64,000 nt of DNA from Burkholderiales bacterium (GCA_019747905.1 JAIEQG010000038.1:1-64000); one strand, 5' to 3'; shown: positions 16,544 through 29,468, numbered from the stretch's first letter. Translations and numbers: made by a program. Notes: generated by a model from the letters alone, not told the origin.

Positions 16544-18547
16544 ATGGACAAGACTGCGTTCGACGAACTGAAGACGACCGGCAAGCTGCCGTCGCCTTCG
16601 GGCGTTGCCTTGCACATCATAGAGTTGAGCCGCAAGGACGACGTTTCGGTCGCCGAACTCGCCCATGCCGTTCAAGCGGACCCGGCCTTGTCCGGTCGCC
16701 TCATCAAGTTCGCCAACTCGGCCATGGCCGGGCCGCGTCGTCCCGTGGTGGCAGTGGCCGATGCGATCCGGCTGCTCGGCATCGCCACGGTGCGCCAGCT
16801 GGCGCTCGGTTTCTCGATCCTGGGCAACCACCGCACCGGCGCCTGCAAGTCCTTCGACTATCAGGGGTTCTGGTCCCGTTCGCTCGCGTCCGCAATTGCC
16901 GCCAACGCGTTGTGCCTGCGCACGCGCACCGCGGCCGCGGACGAGGCGTTCACCTGCGGGTTGCTGATACGCGTGGGTTCGCTGGCACTCGCGACCTTGC
17001 ATCCGGACGGTTACGGTAACCTTCTGGAGGAACGCGCCGGTATCGGCGGTGCAGCGCTGGCGGAGTTTGAGCGCGAACGCTTTCGCACCGATCACAACGA
17101 ACTCTGCGCGGCGTTGCTCGAGGATTGGATGCTCCCGCGCATCTTCGTCAACGCGGTGTTCCACAACGAGCGGCCGGAACAGGCCCATTGGCCCGAAGGT
17201 TCGCGCGAGGCGGTTCTGTGCAATCTGCTGCACCTGTCCGCGCATGTCGGCGACTACTGCACCCAGACCGACGCGGGGCGCTCGGCGATGGTCGCCGACC
17301 TCATCTTCGAGGCTGCAAAGGTGGGCATCGACGCTGACGCACTGGCGCTGTTGACGGATCAGGTCGTGGTCGAGTGGCGCGAGTGGGGCCGAATCCTCGA
17401 AGTACCCACGGCGGACCTGGCCGGTTTCGCCAGTCTGGTCCAGGCAGCTGAGCAGGCCAGTGCCAAGGGCGGTCCGGCGCCAGTGGTCAAAATACCTCCG
17501 GCCGAGCCGCCGGGCGCGAGCGCGATCAGTGACAAGCTCGCCTCGCGCAGCCGGCTCGAACCGCTGCGCGTGCTGGTCGTCGACGACGATCCGTCCGCCC
17601 TGCTGGTGCTGCAGCATCTGCTGACCGAACAGGGGCACACCGTCATCACGGCGAAGGACGGGCGCGAAGCTCTGAAGCATGCGATGGCGGAGCGGCCGCA
17701 GCTCATCCTGTCCGACTGGGTCATGCCCGAGATGGACGGCCTCTCGCTGTGCCGCGCGCTGCGCGAAACGGAGGAAGGGCGGCAGATCTACTTCCTGCTG
17801 GTCACCGGCCTCGAGAAGGACGACAACCTGGTCGAAGCATTCGAGGCCGGGGTCGACGATTTCGTGACCAAGCCGTTCTCGCCGCGAGTACTGCTTGCCC
17901 GGCTGCGTGCCGGCCACCGCGTCATCCGACTGCAGGAAGAAGCCGTGCGCGACAGCCAGAGCCTGCGCCGGTTCGCGACCGAACTGGCTGTGGCGAACCG
18001 CCACTTGCGCCAGGCAGCGCTCACCGACCCGCTGACCGGCCTGCCGAACCGGCGGTATGCCATGGAGCGGCTCGAGCAGGAATGGACCGCTGCGAACCGC
18101 AACCAGCGGCCACTCACGCTCATGATGGTGGACGTCGACCGTTTCAAGAGCGTCAACGATACCTACGGGCACGATGTTGGCGACCAGCTGTTGCGCCACA
18201 TCGCGCTCACGCTGCGCAAGGCTGCGCGCGCCGAGGACGTGATCTGCCGTCTGGGCGGCGAGGAGTTCCTGGTGGTGTCACCCGATACCAGTCTCGCGTC
18301 GGCCATGCGTCTGGCCGAGCGCCTGCGGGTCGCGGTCGGCGGGACACCGGCGCAGCTCGGTGCTATCCGCTACTCGATCACGGTTTCCATCGGCGTCGCC
18401 GAACGCGATCCGGTCATGGTGAAGTTCGACGAACTGCTTAAGGCCTCGGACCAGGTGCTCTATCACGCCAAGCATCAGGGTGGCGATCAGGTGCAGGCGG
18501 CGAACGCCTCGACCCTCAACTCGGCAGGCGGGCCTGCGACGCGGTAG
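16544..18547 (+). CDS. HDOD-receiver-GGDEF three-domain signalling protein (putative diguanylate cyclase)
   Basis: N-terminal HDOD (LPSPSGVALHIIELSRKDDVSVAELAHAVQADPALSGRLIKFANS), REC (RVLVVDDDPSALLVL...LILSDWVMPEMDGLSL), GGDEF-type RLGGEEFLVV. Confidence 0.92.
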   Translation: MDKTAFDELKTTGKLPSPSGVALHIIELSRKDDVSVAELAHAVQADPALSGRLIKFANSAMAGPRRPVVAVADAIRLLGIATVRQLALGFSILGNHRTGACKSFDYQGFWSRSLASAIAANALCLRTRTAAADEAFTCGLLIRVGSLALATLHPDGYGNLLEERAGIGGAALAEFERERFRTDHNELCAALLEDWMLPRIFVNAVFHNERPEQAHWPEGSREAVLCNLLHLSAHVGDYCTQTDAGRSAMVADLIFEAAKVGIDADALALLTDQVVVEWREWGRILEVPTADLAGFASLVQAAEQASAKGGPAPVVKIPPAEPPGASAISDKLASRSRLEPLRVLVVDDDPSALLVLQHLLTEQGHTVITAKDGREALKHAMAERPQLILSDWVMPEMDGLSLCRALRETEEGRQIYFLLVTGLEKDDNLVEAFEAGVDDFVTKPFSPRVLLARLRAGHRVIRLQEEAVRDSQSLRRFATELAVANRHLRQAALTDPLTGLPNRRYAMERLEQEWTAANRNQRPLTLMMVDVDRFKSVNDTYGHDVGDQLLRHIALTLRKAARAEDVICRLGGEEFLVVSPDTSLASAMRLAERLRVAVGGTPAQLGAIRYSITVSIGVAERDPVMVKFDELLKASDQVLYHAKHQGGDQVQAANASTLNSAGGPATR

Positions 18548-18584
18548 ATCCACAGCGGAACTTCCACAGGGGAGAATCCACCGC

Positions 18585-18679
18585 CACCACGAAGGACGCG
18601 AAGGACACGAAGGTTCACGAAGGACGGCAAGAGAGGTTTCCTTCGTGCCACTTCGTGTCCTTCGCGTCCTTCGTGTTGA
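18585..18679. repeat. Palindromic CACGAAGGA-type dispersed repeat, copy 2
   Basis: CACGAAGGACGCGAAGGACACGAAG ... CTTCGTGTCCTTCGCGTCCTTCGTG, perfect 25-bp inverted arms. Confidence 0.9.
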
Positions 18680-18722
18680 ATGAGGTGCTATCCAGCGGTG
18701 GAATTCACGACCGACCGCAAAT

Positions 18723-18758
18723 GAAAAACCCCCGGTGGTTATCCCACCGGGGGTTTTC
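18723..18758 (-). terminator. Rho-independent terminator downstream of phasin gene
   Basis: AAAACCCCCGGTGGTTATCCCACCGGGGGTTTTCG: GC-rich stem with T-run on the minus strand. Confidence 0.85.
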
Positions 18759-18789
18759 GTTGGTACTGCTGCAGCCGGAGGCTCGTGAC

Positions 18790-19305
18790 TTACGCAGCCT
18801 TCTTGCGCGGCGTCGGCGCGGCAGCTTCGGCCAGGGTGCTGAAGCCCTGGAACGACTTCACGAACGTCTCGTAGGCCTGGTTGGCGGTGCCGAAGGCCTG
18901 CTTGAACGCGGCGACCGCTGCTTCGGAACCGGCGGGGGCGCTCTTGACCACGCTGTCGAGGGCGACGACGGCTTGCTTGTTCAAGTCGGCCACCTGGGCT
19001 TCCACCAGCTTGGCGATCTCGGACTGGGTGGCGGACAGGCTCTCGTACAGTTCACGGGCGTAGGTGGTCGCCTTGTCGACGCTGGGCTGCCACAGCTTGG
19101 CGGACAGCGCCTGCAGATCGGCCGGCTCCTTGACCGCGGCAAACGCCTTCACGCTCTTGACGCCGTCTTCGAAGGTTTCCTTGGCGGTACGCAACTGCAG
19201 TTCGGCGAAGCGCTCGGCGCCTTCGGCGGCAACGGTGGCGGCATGGATCGCGGCCTCGACTTGAGCTTTGACCACGGCATTGAGATCGGGGGTAATCGGG
19301 TTCAT
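18790..19305 (-). CDS. phaP: Phasin family protein
   Basis: MNPITPDLNAVVKAQVEAAIHAATVAAEGAERFAELQLRTAKETFEDGVKSVKAFAAVKEPADLQALSAKLWQPSVDKATTYARELYE; ATG at 19305. Confidence 0.9.
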   Translation of the reverse strand: MNPITPDLNAVVKAQVEAAIHAATVAAEGAERFAELQLRTAKETFEDGVKSVKAFAAVKEPADLQALSAKLWQPSVDKATTYARELYESLSATQSEIAKLVEAQVADLNKQAVVALDSVVKSAPAGSEAAVAAFKQAFGTANQAYETFVKSFQGFSTLAEAAAPTPRKKAA

Positions 19306-19514
19306 CGCAACACTCCTTTCGATAATCGGTTGAAATTTCGAAGATATCCCGTACATGAGGCGCCGGGGAACAGCGCCGATGTTCGGTTGTTGCGCTGCAC
19401 AAAACGGATTATCGGGATGACCTTACAGCGAGTCAAGAATTTTTTTGCAGTGCAGCAAAAAATTCCTTCGGCCAGCCCGAAAAGGGCCCGGCCGCCGCGC
19501 GGCGATCGGTCGGC

Positions 19515-20456
19515 CTATCGAAGTGCCGGCAGGGGGGCGGTGCGGACCCGTGGAATGCGGGCTCGGTCCCAATGCCCAGTCGCCCACTCGAGCAGGCTGG
19601 CCGGTGGCGCCGCGATGAGGTCGGCCGGCGGTGCATGGCCGAGAAAGGTCAGTGCCCGGGCCAGAGTCGCGGACGGCCGGTCGGATGAAACCGGTGCCGC
19701 CAAGGTCTGCTTGGAGAGCTTGGCCCCGTCGGCATCGACCGCTACCGGCAGATGCAGATAGGCGGGCCTCGGCAGCGCGAGCAGGCGTTGCAGGAAGATC
19801 TGTCGCGGGGTCGAGTCCAGCAGGTCGGCACCGCGCACCACGTGGGTGAATCTGGCCGCGGCGTCGTCGACCACGCAGGCGAGGTGATAGGTGTGGACTC
19901 CATCGCTTCGGCGCAGGACGAAATCGCCGATGGCGGCTTCGAGGTCCTGGGACACCGATCCTTGCAGCAAGTCGTCGAACGCGACGAGCGTGCCGCGGAC
20001 GTCGATGCGCCAGGCGGAAGTCGCCGGCGGGACGTCGGTTCGTTCCCGGCAGGTGCCCGGATAGCGCGGCCCTTCGATGCCCGTGAGTCCGGCGGCGGCG
20101 ATCTCGCGGCGCGAACAGACGCAGCGATACAGGTGGGCGCGCGTCGCAAGGCGCTCCAAGGCCTCAGCACAGGCGTCAGTGCGGTGCCTCTGTGCGACGA
20201 TGGGGCCATCCCAGGCGAGACCCAGGCCCTCGAGCGTGGCGACGATACTCGCGGCGGCTCCTTCGACGACCCGCGGCGGATCGAGATCGTCGATGCGCAA
20301 GTGCCATTCGCCGCCGTGGGCCCGCGCATCGAGCCAACTGCCCAGCGCCGCCACTACCGAGCCGAAATGCAGCGGGCCCGAAGGCGTGGGTGCGAAGCGC
20401 CCGCGGTAGGTTGCCTCACCCACGTTGCTTCCCCCGGGGAAGGGCCGCCGGCCCAT
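19515..20456 (-). CDS. gluQ: Glutamyl-Q tRNA(Asp) synthetase
   Basis: YRGRFAPTPSGPLHFGSVVAALGSWLDARAHGGEWHLRIDDLDPPR; about 313 aa without anticodon-binding domain; CVCSRREI zinc motif; KLSKQ. Confidence 0.93.
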   Translation of the reverse strand: MGRRPFPGGSNVGEATYRGRFAPTPSGPLHFGSVVAALGSWLDARAHGGEWHLRIDDLDPPRVVEGAAASIVATLEGLGLAWDGPIVAQRHRTDACAEALERLATRAHLYRCVCSRREIAAAGLTGIEGPRYPGTCRERTDVPPATSAWRIDVRGTLVAFDDLLQGSVSQDLEAAIGDFVLRRSDGVHTYHLACVVDDAAARFTHVVRGADLLDSTPRQIFLQRLLALPRPAYLHLPVAVDADGAKLSKQTLAAPVSSDRPSATLARALTFLGHAPPADLIAAPPASLLEWATGHWDRARIPRVRTAPLPALR

Positions 20457-20471
20457 CGATGGGACGTCGTC

Positions 20472-20816
20472 TCATGCCGAAGCGCGGCGCCTTGCCTGCA
20501 CGTAGGCGAGGCAGCTTGCGAAGAGAATGACCGCCAGCACGATCTCGATGACTGCGAGTTGCTGGGCGCGGCCCGTATCGGACCAGGCGCGCACCACACC
20601 TTCGCAGAAATACGCGAGAACCAGCAGGCTGGTCCACTGAAATGCGCGAATGCGTTCGTGCAGGAGCCCGAACAGCGGCGCCAGCAGGGGCACGGCCTTC
20701 AGCATGAGCGCCGATCCGCCGGGCCGCAGCGGTGCGAGGAAAGCCTCCCAGGAAACGCACAGCAACGCGAGCAGGATCAGGCTGACGACCCCGCTCCAAT
20801 ACGCCGCCGACCTCAC
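20472..20816 (-). CDS. DUF2069-like small membrane protein
   Basis: VRSAAYWSGVVSLILLALLCVSWEAFLAPLRPGGSALMLKAVPLLAPLFGLLHERIRAFQWTSLLVLAYFCEGVVRAWSD; GTG start overlapping upstream stop by 4 bp. Confidence 0.8.
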   Translation of the reverse strand: MRSAAYWSGVVSLILLALLCVSWEAFLAPLRPGGSALMLKAVPLLAPLFGLLHERIRAFQWTSLLVLAYFCEGVVRAWSDTGRAQQLAVIEIVLAVILFASCLAYVQARRRASA

Positions 20817-21520
20817 AAGCGGCGGCTCTCGGTGCGCGCTTCGCGGGCCAGGGTGATGAGTTGCGTGCGCGCCGAGCCGGCATCCGTCACCGGTTCGACG
20901 AACTCCATGCGCAGGATGCGCTCGTCGGCACGCACGTCGAAGCCATCGCAGTCGATGGTGAGCATTTCCACCTTGTCGGTGTCGACGCGGTGGAAGTGCT
21001 GGCAGAAATCGCGTAGCGCCGGCATGTGGTCGGCGTTCATGTGGGCGACGATGTCCGCTTCGCGCTCGTTCAGCGAGCACGGCTTGACCAGGTAGGCGTC
21101 GCGCTCGAACGTGCGGATGTCGCCGAAACCGCCGATGTAGTGACCGCCCTGGGGTTCGATGCGATAGAGGTGGAAGTCGCCGAACGAGGCGTATGCGAGC
21201 GCTTCTGGAAACACGTGCAGGTAGCGGTTGCGCGCCACCACGTCATCGTCGACGAGCGAAGCTGCGCCGACCAGGGTCACGCGCGCACCCGCGAGGACGT
21301 CGTCCTGGGTCGCGCACAGGCTCACGCGCGGGTCGGCCTGGATGTTCTGCGTGTGCGCGGCCAGGGTGCTGATGAGGATGAGCGGGCGCCCATACGGATC
21401 GACGGTGTAGGGCAAGGCCGAGCCGAACGGGAAACCCGGGAACTGCACCGACACGGTCGACAGCACGCCGCGGCGCAAGGATCGCAGCAGGAGGCGCGCG
21501 GGGCGCATGGAAGTGGTCAT
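20813..21520 (-). CDS. HugZ-family / pyridoxamine 5'-phosphate oxidase-like heme-utilisation protein
   Basis: RGVLSTVSVQFPGFPFGSALPYTVDPYGRPLILISTLAAHTQNIQADPRVSL...HMNADHMPALRDF. Confidence 0.88.
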   Translation of the reverse strand: MTTSMRPARLLLRSLRRGVLSTVSVQFPGFPFGSALPYTVDPYGRPLILISTLAAHTQNIQADPRVSLCATQDDVLAGARVTLVGAASLVDDDVVARNRYLHVFPEALAYASFGDFHLYRIEPQGGHYIGGFGDIRTFERDAYLVKPCSLNEREADIVAHMNADHMPALRDFCQHFHRVDTDKVEMLTIDCDGFDVRADERILRMEFVEPVTDAGSARTQLITLAREARTESRRL

Positions 21521-21524
21521 GGGG

Positions 21525-23503
<1,979 letters not shown>

Positions 23504-24385
23504 CATTGAAAGCTTCGGCGCGCTGCGCGGCTGCGGCGCCGGCGTCGCGGTAGCGCGCCGCGAGGTCGCTGCCGGCGAGCCGGTCGGCGTGGGACAGCGC
23601 GAGCCAGGCGAGGTCCCAGGAGCCGTAGAGCACGTGCATGATCACCGCGAGGCGCACCCAGCGCTCGGGGGTCTGCGACTGCGCATCGGTGTAGTCCTTG
23701 ACGTAAACCACGTCCGACCACAGGGTCTGGCTCATGAAGCTGGGCGGCTTCCCGGGAAATCTCGTCGGCAGCAGCGTCCGCCCGCCGCTGCCGAGAAACC
23801 GGTGGAGCATGAAGCCGCGCTCGCGCAACAGCGAGTCGATCTCGCCCACCATCGGTGCTTGCCGGTACATCGGGACGAAGCTCACTTCGGTGTGCACCAC
23901 GAGGGTGTGCTCGAGGAGGTTGCCGGCATGCGCCAGAGCATCGCGCTCGGCTCCCTGGATGTCGAGCTTGAGGTAGTCGCAGCCGTGCTCGCGCAGTTCG
24001 GCGATGTCGTCCATGCGATGGGTGCGCACACGCGGCGTATCGCGCACCATCATCAGCGTCGGCAGATCCTGGAACAGCGCAACGAAGGGAGCGTTCGGTT
24101 CGTACAGCGACGTGCACGCGCTGTAACTGGTGACGTACAGCGTGCGTTCGGTTCCGTCGCCGACCGCATAGGGCAGATAGCGCATGAACGACCCGGCTCG
24201 CGCGTTGAGCTTGTCGCACTCGGCCGCGACCGGTTCGAATCCGACGACCCGCGCGAGCCCTTCGTCGGCGAGTGGTTGCCACTCCTGGTCGCTGCCGATA
24301 TCCATGGCGCCGACGTCGACGACCCGGATCTGCGGCGGTTCTTCCAGCGCCTCGGCGATGGAAAACGGAAATGGTGTCAGTCGGG

Positions 24386-25255
24386 TCAAGAGTTGGCTGC
24401 CCCTGCCTCATAGGCAGCGAGATAGCGCGGCGCCAGATCGCTGTCGTCGCGCCGGTCCGCGTGCGCGAGAGCCAGGTGCGCAAGATCGTAGGAACGATAC
24501 AGTTCGTGCAGCAGCACGGCGAACCTGATCCAGCGCGCGGCCGGTTGCGAATCGGCGTCGGCGAAGTCCTTCACGTAGACGAAATCGGCCCAGATCTCCT
24601 GGTTGAGATAGATGCCCGGCCCGTCGTCGAGCGGCGTGTGATCCAGGGTGGCGCCGCCGCTTTGCAGATGTGAATGCACGACGAAGCCGTGGCGTCGCAG
24701 CAGCGTATCGACATCGCCCAACATCGGCTGATCGCGATACATGGGCACGAGATACACGCGAACCTGGAGGGCGAGCGTCGCTTCGAGCAGGCGCGGGGCT
24801 CCGGTCAGCGCAGCCACCGCGGCTCCCGGCACGTCGAAGTTCATGAAATCGCATCCTGCGGCCTGGAGTACTGCCACGTCGTCGAGCCGCTGGGTCCGCA
24901 CGCGTTCGGTCCCGACGACGCCGAACAGCGGGGCTGCCCCGCGCAGCAATCGAATGTAGGCCTCGTTCGGCTCGTACACCGACGTGTATGCCGGATGCGC
25001 CGTCAGGTGCAGCGTGCGTTCGGATCCGTCGCCGATCGTGAGCGGCAGAAAGGTCTGCCGCGGCGAAGCGGCGGCACTCAGGCCTGCACACGTGGCCGCC
25101 GACGCCTCGAAACCGACGACGCGCGCGATTCCCGCGTCGAGCAGGCCTTGCCAGCGCTGCGGGGTTGCAGGCTGCGCCGGGCCGACGTCGACGATGCTGA
25201 AGTCGGGAAGCGCGGGAACGATGTCGGTGATGGCGAACACGGGGTCGAGGTTCAA
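24386..25255 (-). CDS. FkbM-type methyltransferase paralogue (possibly inactive)
   Basis: Co-linear similarity to the neighbour (FSIVDVGPA...ARVVGFEASAATC...TSVYEPNEAYIRLL...VPMYRDQPMLGDVDTLLRRHGF); motif is NFDVPGAA instead of KLDIQGAE. Likely TTG start overlapping upstream TGA. Confidence 0.75.
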   Translation of the reverse strand: MNLDPVFAITDIVPALPDFSIVDVGPAQPATPQRWQGLLDAGIARVVGFEASAATCAGLSAAASPRQTFLPLTIGDGSERTLHLTAHPAYTSVYEPNEAYIRLLRGAAPLFGVVGTERVRTQRLDDVAVLQAAGCDFMNFDVPGAAVAALTGAPRLLEATLALQVRVYLVPMYRDQPMLGDVDTLLRRHGFVVHSHLQSGGATLDHTPLDDGPGIYLNQEIWADFVYVKDFADADSQPAARWIRFAVLLHELYRSYDLAHLALAHADRRDDSDLAPRYLAAYEAGAANS

Positions 25256-25932
25256 CTCTGCCCGAGATAGCGCTGGGGCCGTTGCGGTTCGCGCGGGGCA
25301 GCGGTATCGGCCGGTGGATTGGTGTCGTAGTGCCAGGTCCCGGTCCAGGCGCGGCGCACGCGGTTGGGATAATCGGCCTTGCCGAGGCTGCCGTTGTAGC
25401 GCCCCAGCGCGCGAAAGACGTTGCCGCGCTCGATGTCGAGATAGTGGCGCAGGATCGTGCAGCCGTAGCGGAGGTTGGTCCGCAGGTTGAACAGGTTCTG
25501 CCCGCGCTCGCCGATGGTGTCGACCCAGAAGGGCATCACCTGCATGTAGCCGCGGGCGCCGGCGCGCGACACGGCGAACTTGCGGAACGCGCTCTCCACC
25601 TGGATGAGCGCCAGCACCAGTTGCGGGTCGAGGCCCGCGCGCGTGGCTTCGTAGTGGATGGTGGTGAGCAGTTCGAGGCGGTCGGGCTCGGCCGGGACGT
25701 GCCGCGCGAGGCGACCGGACATGGTCTTCAGCCATACTTCGCCCGCGTACGGGTCTTCGAACGCAAGCCGTGGTGCGGCGGTGTCGGCGATCGCTCGCTG
25801 CAGTTGCGCCTGCACGGCGGCGGACAGCGGTTCGTACTGCTGCGCGCCGGCAACGGCGGGCTGCGGGCACAGCGTCAGCGTGAGCGCCATCGCACCCCCG
25901 AGACGTTTCAACCGAGCTTCGCCGTCAACCAC
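25252..25932 (-). CDS. Lytic transglycosylase domain protein
   Basis: [49 protein letters not shown]...[14 protein letters not shown]. Confidence 0.9.
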   Translation of the reverse strand: MVDGEARLKRLGGAMALTLTLCPQPAVAGAQQYEPLSAAVQAQLQRAIADTAAPRLAFEDPYAGEVWLKTMSGRLARHVPAEPDRLELLTTIHYEATRAGLDPQLVLALIQVESAFRKFAVSRAGARGYMQVMPFWVDTIGERGQNLFNLRTNLRYGCTILRHYLDIERGNVFRALGRYNGSLGKADYPNRVRRAWTGTWHYDTNPPADTAAPREPQRPQRYLGQS

Positions 25933-27617
25933 GAAGTGGCCTCCGCGGCCGGGAACGGTTGCGACTTCGCGTCGCGCCGGTGCTGGTACTCGAGTTCGCC
26001 GTTCTTGAGCCCGCGGTCGCCGATGGTGACGCGGTGCGGGATGCCGGTGAGTTCCATGTCCGCGAACATGACGCCCGGACGTTCGTCCCGGTCGTCGAGC
26101 AGCGCCTCGATGCCGGCGCCGGTCAGTGCCTCGAGGAGCGCATCGGCGGCCTGCTTCACTGCTTCGCTCTTGCGATAGCCGATCGCCACCAGTGCCACGC
26201 GGAACGGTGCCATCGCGTCCGGAAAGATGATGCCGCGCTCGTCGTGATTCTGTTCGATCGCCGCGGCCACGATGCGCGACACGCCGATGCCGTAGCAGCC
26301 CATCTCCATGGGTTGCGATTGGCCTTGCTCATCCAGGTAGGTGGCGCCCATGGCAGTCGAGTACTTGGCTCGCAACTGGAACACGTGACCCACTTCGATG
26401 CCGCGCAGGATGTCGAGCTTGCCCTTGCCATCGGGACTGGGGTCGCCGGCGACAGCGTTGCGAATGTCGGCGTATTCGGCAGGCTCGGGCAGGTCCCGCC
26501 CGAAATTGACGCCGGTGAGATGGAATCCATCCGCGTTGGCACCGCACACGAAGTCGCTGACGGCTTGCAGAGCGCGGTCGGCGATGATCGGGAGGTTCGC
26601 GCCCACCGGACCCATGGAGCCGGCGCCGGTACCGAGACGCGCGCGGATCTCGCCTTCGGAGGCAAAACGGAACCCGCTCGCCAGTACGGCGAGCTTGCCG
26701 GCCTTCACTTCGTTCAGCATGTGATCGCCGCGCAGCAGGAGCAGCACCTCGGTGCCGTCGTTGGCCACCACCATGAGCGTCTTGACGATGCGCTCCGCCG
26801 GGACTTTCAGCGCGGCGCACACTTCCTCGATGGTATGCGCCCCGGGTGTTGCGACTTTCTGCATGGCTTGCGCCGGTGGGCTGCGGGTTGCCGCCGGTGC
26901 CACCGCCTCGGCCAGTTCGACGTTGGCCGCGTAGTCGGAACCGGTGCTGTACGCAATCGCATCCTCGCCGGACTCGGCGAGGACGTGGAATTCGTGCGAA
27001 CCGGTACCGCCGATGGCACCGGTGTCGGCTGCCACGGCGCGGAACCCGAGGCCCAGCCGCGTGAAGATGCGGGTGTAGGCATCCACCATGTTGCGGTATT
27101 CGCGCTGCAGGTCTTCGAAGGTCGTGTGGAAGGAGTAGGCATCCTTCATCAGGAATTCGCGTGCACGCATCACGCCGAAGCGCGGCCGGATCTCGTCGCG
27201 GAACTTGGTCTGGATCTGGTAGAAGTTCACGGGCAATTGGCGATAGCTGCGGATCTCGCGACGCGCGATGTCGGTGATGACCTCTTCGTGGGTCGGGCCG
27301 AAGCAGAAATCGCGGTCGTGGCGATCCTTGATCTTGAGCATCTGCGGGCCGAACACCTGCCAGCGGCCGGATTCCTGCCACAGCTCCGCCGGCTGGACCG
27401 CAGGCATCAACAGTTCGACCGCACCGGCGGCATTCATTTCCTCGCGCACGATCGCTTCGACCTTGCGCAGCACGCGCAGGCCGAGCGGCATCCAGGTGTA
27501 CAGACCGCTGCCCAGCTTGCGGATCAGGCCGGCTCGGAGCATCAGCCGGTGACTGACGAGTTCGGCTTCTGCGGGGGCTTCCTTGAGGGTGGAGATGAAG
27601 AACTGGCTGACGCGCAT
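25908..27617 (-). CDS. proS: Prolyl-tRNA synthetase
   Basis: 569 aa; [72 protein letters not shown], YbaK-type insertion, class II motifs. Confidence 0.97.
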   Translation of the reverse strand: MRVSQFFISTLKEAPAEAELVSHRLMLRAGLIRKLGSGLYTWMPLGLRVLRKVEAIVREEMNAAGAVELLMPAVQPAELWQESGRWQVFGPQMLKIKDRHDRDFCFGPTHEEVITDIARREIRSYRQLPVNFYQIQTKFRDEIRPRFGVMRAREFLMKDAYSFHTTFEDLQREYRNMVDAYTRIFTRLGLGFRAVAADTGAIGGTGSHEFHVLAESGEDAIAYSTGSDYAANVELAEAVAPAATRSPPAQAMQKVATPGAHTIEEVCAALKVPAERIVKTLMVVANDGTEVLLLLRGDHMLNEVKAGKLAVLASGFRFASEGEIRARLGTGAGSMGPVGANLPIIADRALQAVSDFVCGANADGFHLTGVNFGRDLPEPAEYADIRNAVAGDPSPDGKGKLDILRGIEVGHVFQLRAKYSTAMGATYLDEQGQSQPMEMGCYGIGVSRIVAAAIEQNHDERGIIFPDAMAPFRVALVAIGYRKSEAVKQAADALLEALTGAGIEALLDDRDERPGVMFADMELTGIPHRVTIGDRGLKNGELEYQHRRDAKSQPFPAAEATSWLTAKLG

Positions 27618-27689
27618 GAGAGCTCGGGGATGGGTCGAAAGATGTTGATTCTAGCCTCCGAATTCCCTATACCTTTGACCTATCGCCGC

Positions 27690-28037
27690 GTCGGCTAGCG
27701 GCGGCGACTCGCCTGGCCGTCGATCCCCGGCGCAGCCGGGCGGCGAACGCGGCGGAGCAGGGGCCCCACGCAGTCGGGATGCGACCCGCGTCCCGACGCA
27801 AATGGGATCGCCGCCCCGATGATCGCTTCCGCGGTCGGATCCCCATCTTGCGATGGGCGCGCCGGAGGACCGAGCAGGGGCCCCCTTGGGGGATGCGACC
27901 CGTAGGCGCGCGTGGGCCGGCGATTGCGCGCCTTGGCCGGCTCAACGGTCGCATCCCCGAAGGGGCCCCTGCTCCTCGTTTCGCCGGCCCCTCCTCCGCG
28001 CTCTAGCGATCCCCTCGCCGGGTGGCTCGCACCGCCA
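27690..28037. repeat. Composite palindromic repeat region (long form), three copies of a GAGCAGGGGCCCC...GGGATGCGACC subunit
   Basis: GAGCAGGGGCCCC near 27757 and GAGCAGGGGCCCCC near 27878 direct, inverted GGGGCCCCTGCTC near 27963; flanking GTCGGCTAGCGGCGGCGACTCGCCTGGCCGTCGATCCCC and CTCGCCGGGTGGCTCGCACC match the short copy at 29504-29587. Confidence 0.75.
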
Positions 28038-28057
28038 CCGGGCATAATCGAAGCCCC

Positions 28058-28846
28058 ATGAGCATTTTGTCGAAGTTGCGCGGGCGCCGGTCGGCACGCG
28101 ACGAGGCGTCGGTCGAGGTGAGTGAGCGCGATGGGCTGCGGTCGCTGCACCTTGGCAGCAGCACCGTGCAGAGCACCATGCGCGTGGACGACCCGGTCGA
28201 ACTGGTGCTCTCCTACACGCGTGCCATGATGGGCTTCCTGCTGTTCCATCCGAAGCCGCGGGACGTGACCATGATCGGCCTGGGCGGCGGTTCGCTCGCG
28301 AAGTTCGTCTATCACCGGCTGCCCGAGGCCCGCGTGACGGTGGTCGAGAACAGCGCCCGCGTCATCGCGGCGGCGCGTTCGTGGTTCGAAGTGCCGCCCG
28401 ACGACGACCGCTTCGAAGTGCGGCACGCCGATGGCGCCGAGTACGTTCGCGAGCACCCGGGGGGCTGCGACGTGCTGATGGTCGATGCCTACGACAGCGA
28501 GGCTCAGGTAGAGGCGCTGGCGACCGAGGCCTTCTACGCCGACGCCCGCGCCGCCCTGCGTCGCGACGGCGTGCTGGTCGTGAACCTGTGGAGTTCGGAC
28601 AGCCGCTTCGACAGCTATCTGCAGCGCATCGAGCGTGCATTCGACAGCCGCGTGGTATGCCTGCCAGCCGAACGACGGGGCAACGTGGCCGTGTTCGCTT
28701 TCGTCCGCACACCGGAAGCCACCGCCTGGGAGGCGTTGCGCCTGCGGGCGCGCCAGCTCGAGAAGGACCACGGCCTGGAGTTTCTCAAGTTCGTCGGCCG
28801 GATGAAGGAGATGAACCCGCACACGGAGCGGCGGCTCGTCGTGTAG
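28058..28846 (+). CDS. Spermidine synthase-like (polyamine aminopropyltransferase family) protein
   Basis: MTMIGLGGGSLAKFVYHRLPEARVTVVENSARVIAAARSWFEVPPDDDRFEVRHADGAEYVREHPGGCDVLMVDAYD; ATG 28058. Confidence 0.85.
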   Translation: MSILSKLRGRRSARDEASVEVSERDGLRSLHLGSSTVQSTMRVDDPVELVLSYTRAMMGFLLFHPKPRDVTMIGLGGGSLAKFVYHRLPEARVTVVENSARVIAAARSWFEVPPDDDRFEVRHADGAEYVREHPGGCDVLMVDAYDSEAQVEALATEAFYADARAALRRDGVLVVNLWSSDSRFDSYLQRIERAFDSRVVCLPAERRGNVAVFAFVRTPEATAWEALRLRARQLEKDHGLEFLKFVGRMKEMNPHTERRLVV

Positions 28847-28940
28847 TCCGGCGGCGACGCTCCGACGGTGCCGTCGGCTTCCGGCGGCGACCGGAATATG
28901 AAAGAATTTCGACGGCGCCACGATCGTGAGGTAAAGGACA

Positions 28941-29468
28941 ATGATCGATCGCGACGGTTACCGACCCAACGTCGGGATCATCCTCGTCAACGCGAGGAAC
29001 GAGGTGTTCTGGGGCAAGCGCGTGCGCGAACACGCGTGGCAGTTTCCCCAGGGTGGCATCAAGCCGGGGGAAACCCCCGAGAAGGCGATGTACCGCGAGT
29101 TGATGGAGGAGGTCGGGCTCGACCCCTCGCACGTGCGCATCCTCGGCCGCACCCGGGATTGGCTGCGCTATGACGTGCCGAAGCATTGGGTGCGCCGCGA
29201 AGGCCGCAGCCAGTATCGGGGCCAGAAACAGATCTGGTACCTGTTGCGCCTGGTGGGGCGGGACTGCGACGTCTGCCTGCGCCGCTCGGAGAAGCCGGAG
29301 TTCGACGCCTGGCGTTGGAACCAGTACTGGGTACCCCTCGACAGCGTCATCGACTTCAAGCGCGAGGTCTACCAGCTGGCCCTCACCGAACTCGCGCGCT
29401 TCATTTTCTCCAGGACCGAGCCGGGCTGGGACCTGCTGCCGCTGACGGTTCCGACCCTGGAAGGCTAG
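28941..29468 (+). CDS. rppH: RNA pyrophosphohydrolase (Nudix)
   Basis: [60 protein letters not shown], Nudix box. Confidence 0.96.
   Translation: MIDRDGYRPNVGIILVNARNEVFWGKRVREHAWQFPQGGIKPGETPEKAMYRELMEEVGLDPSHVRILGRTRDWLRYDVPKHWVRREGRSQYRGQKQIWYLLRLVGRDCDVCLRRSEKPEFDAWRWNQYWVPLDSVIDFKREVYQLALTELARFIFSRTEPGWDLLPLTVPTLEG

Noticed and set aside
27695-28921. 408-aa minus-strand ORF over the composite repeat and the spermidine synthase-like gene
   Set aside because: Antisense to a convincing gene and composed partly of repeat DNA.
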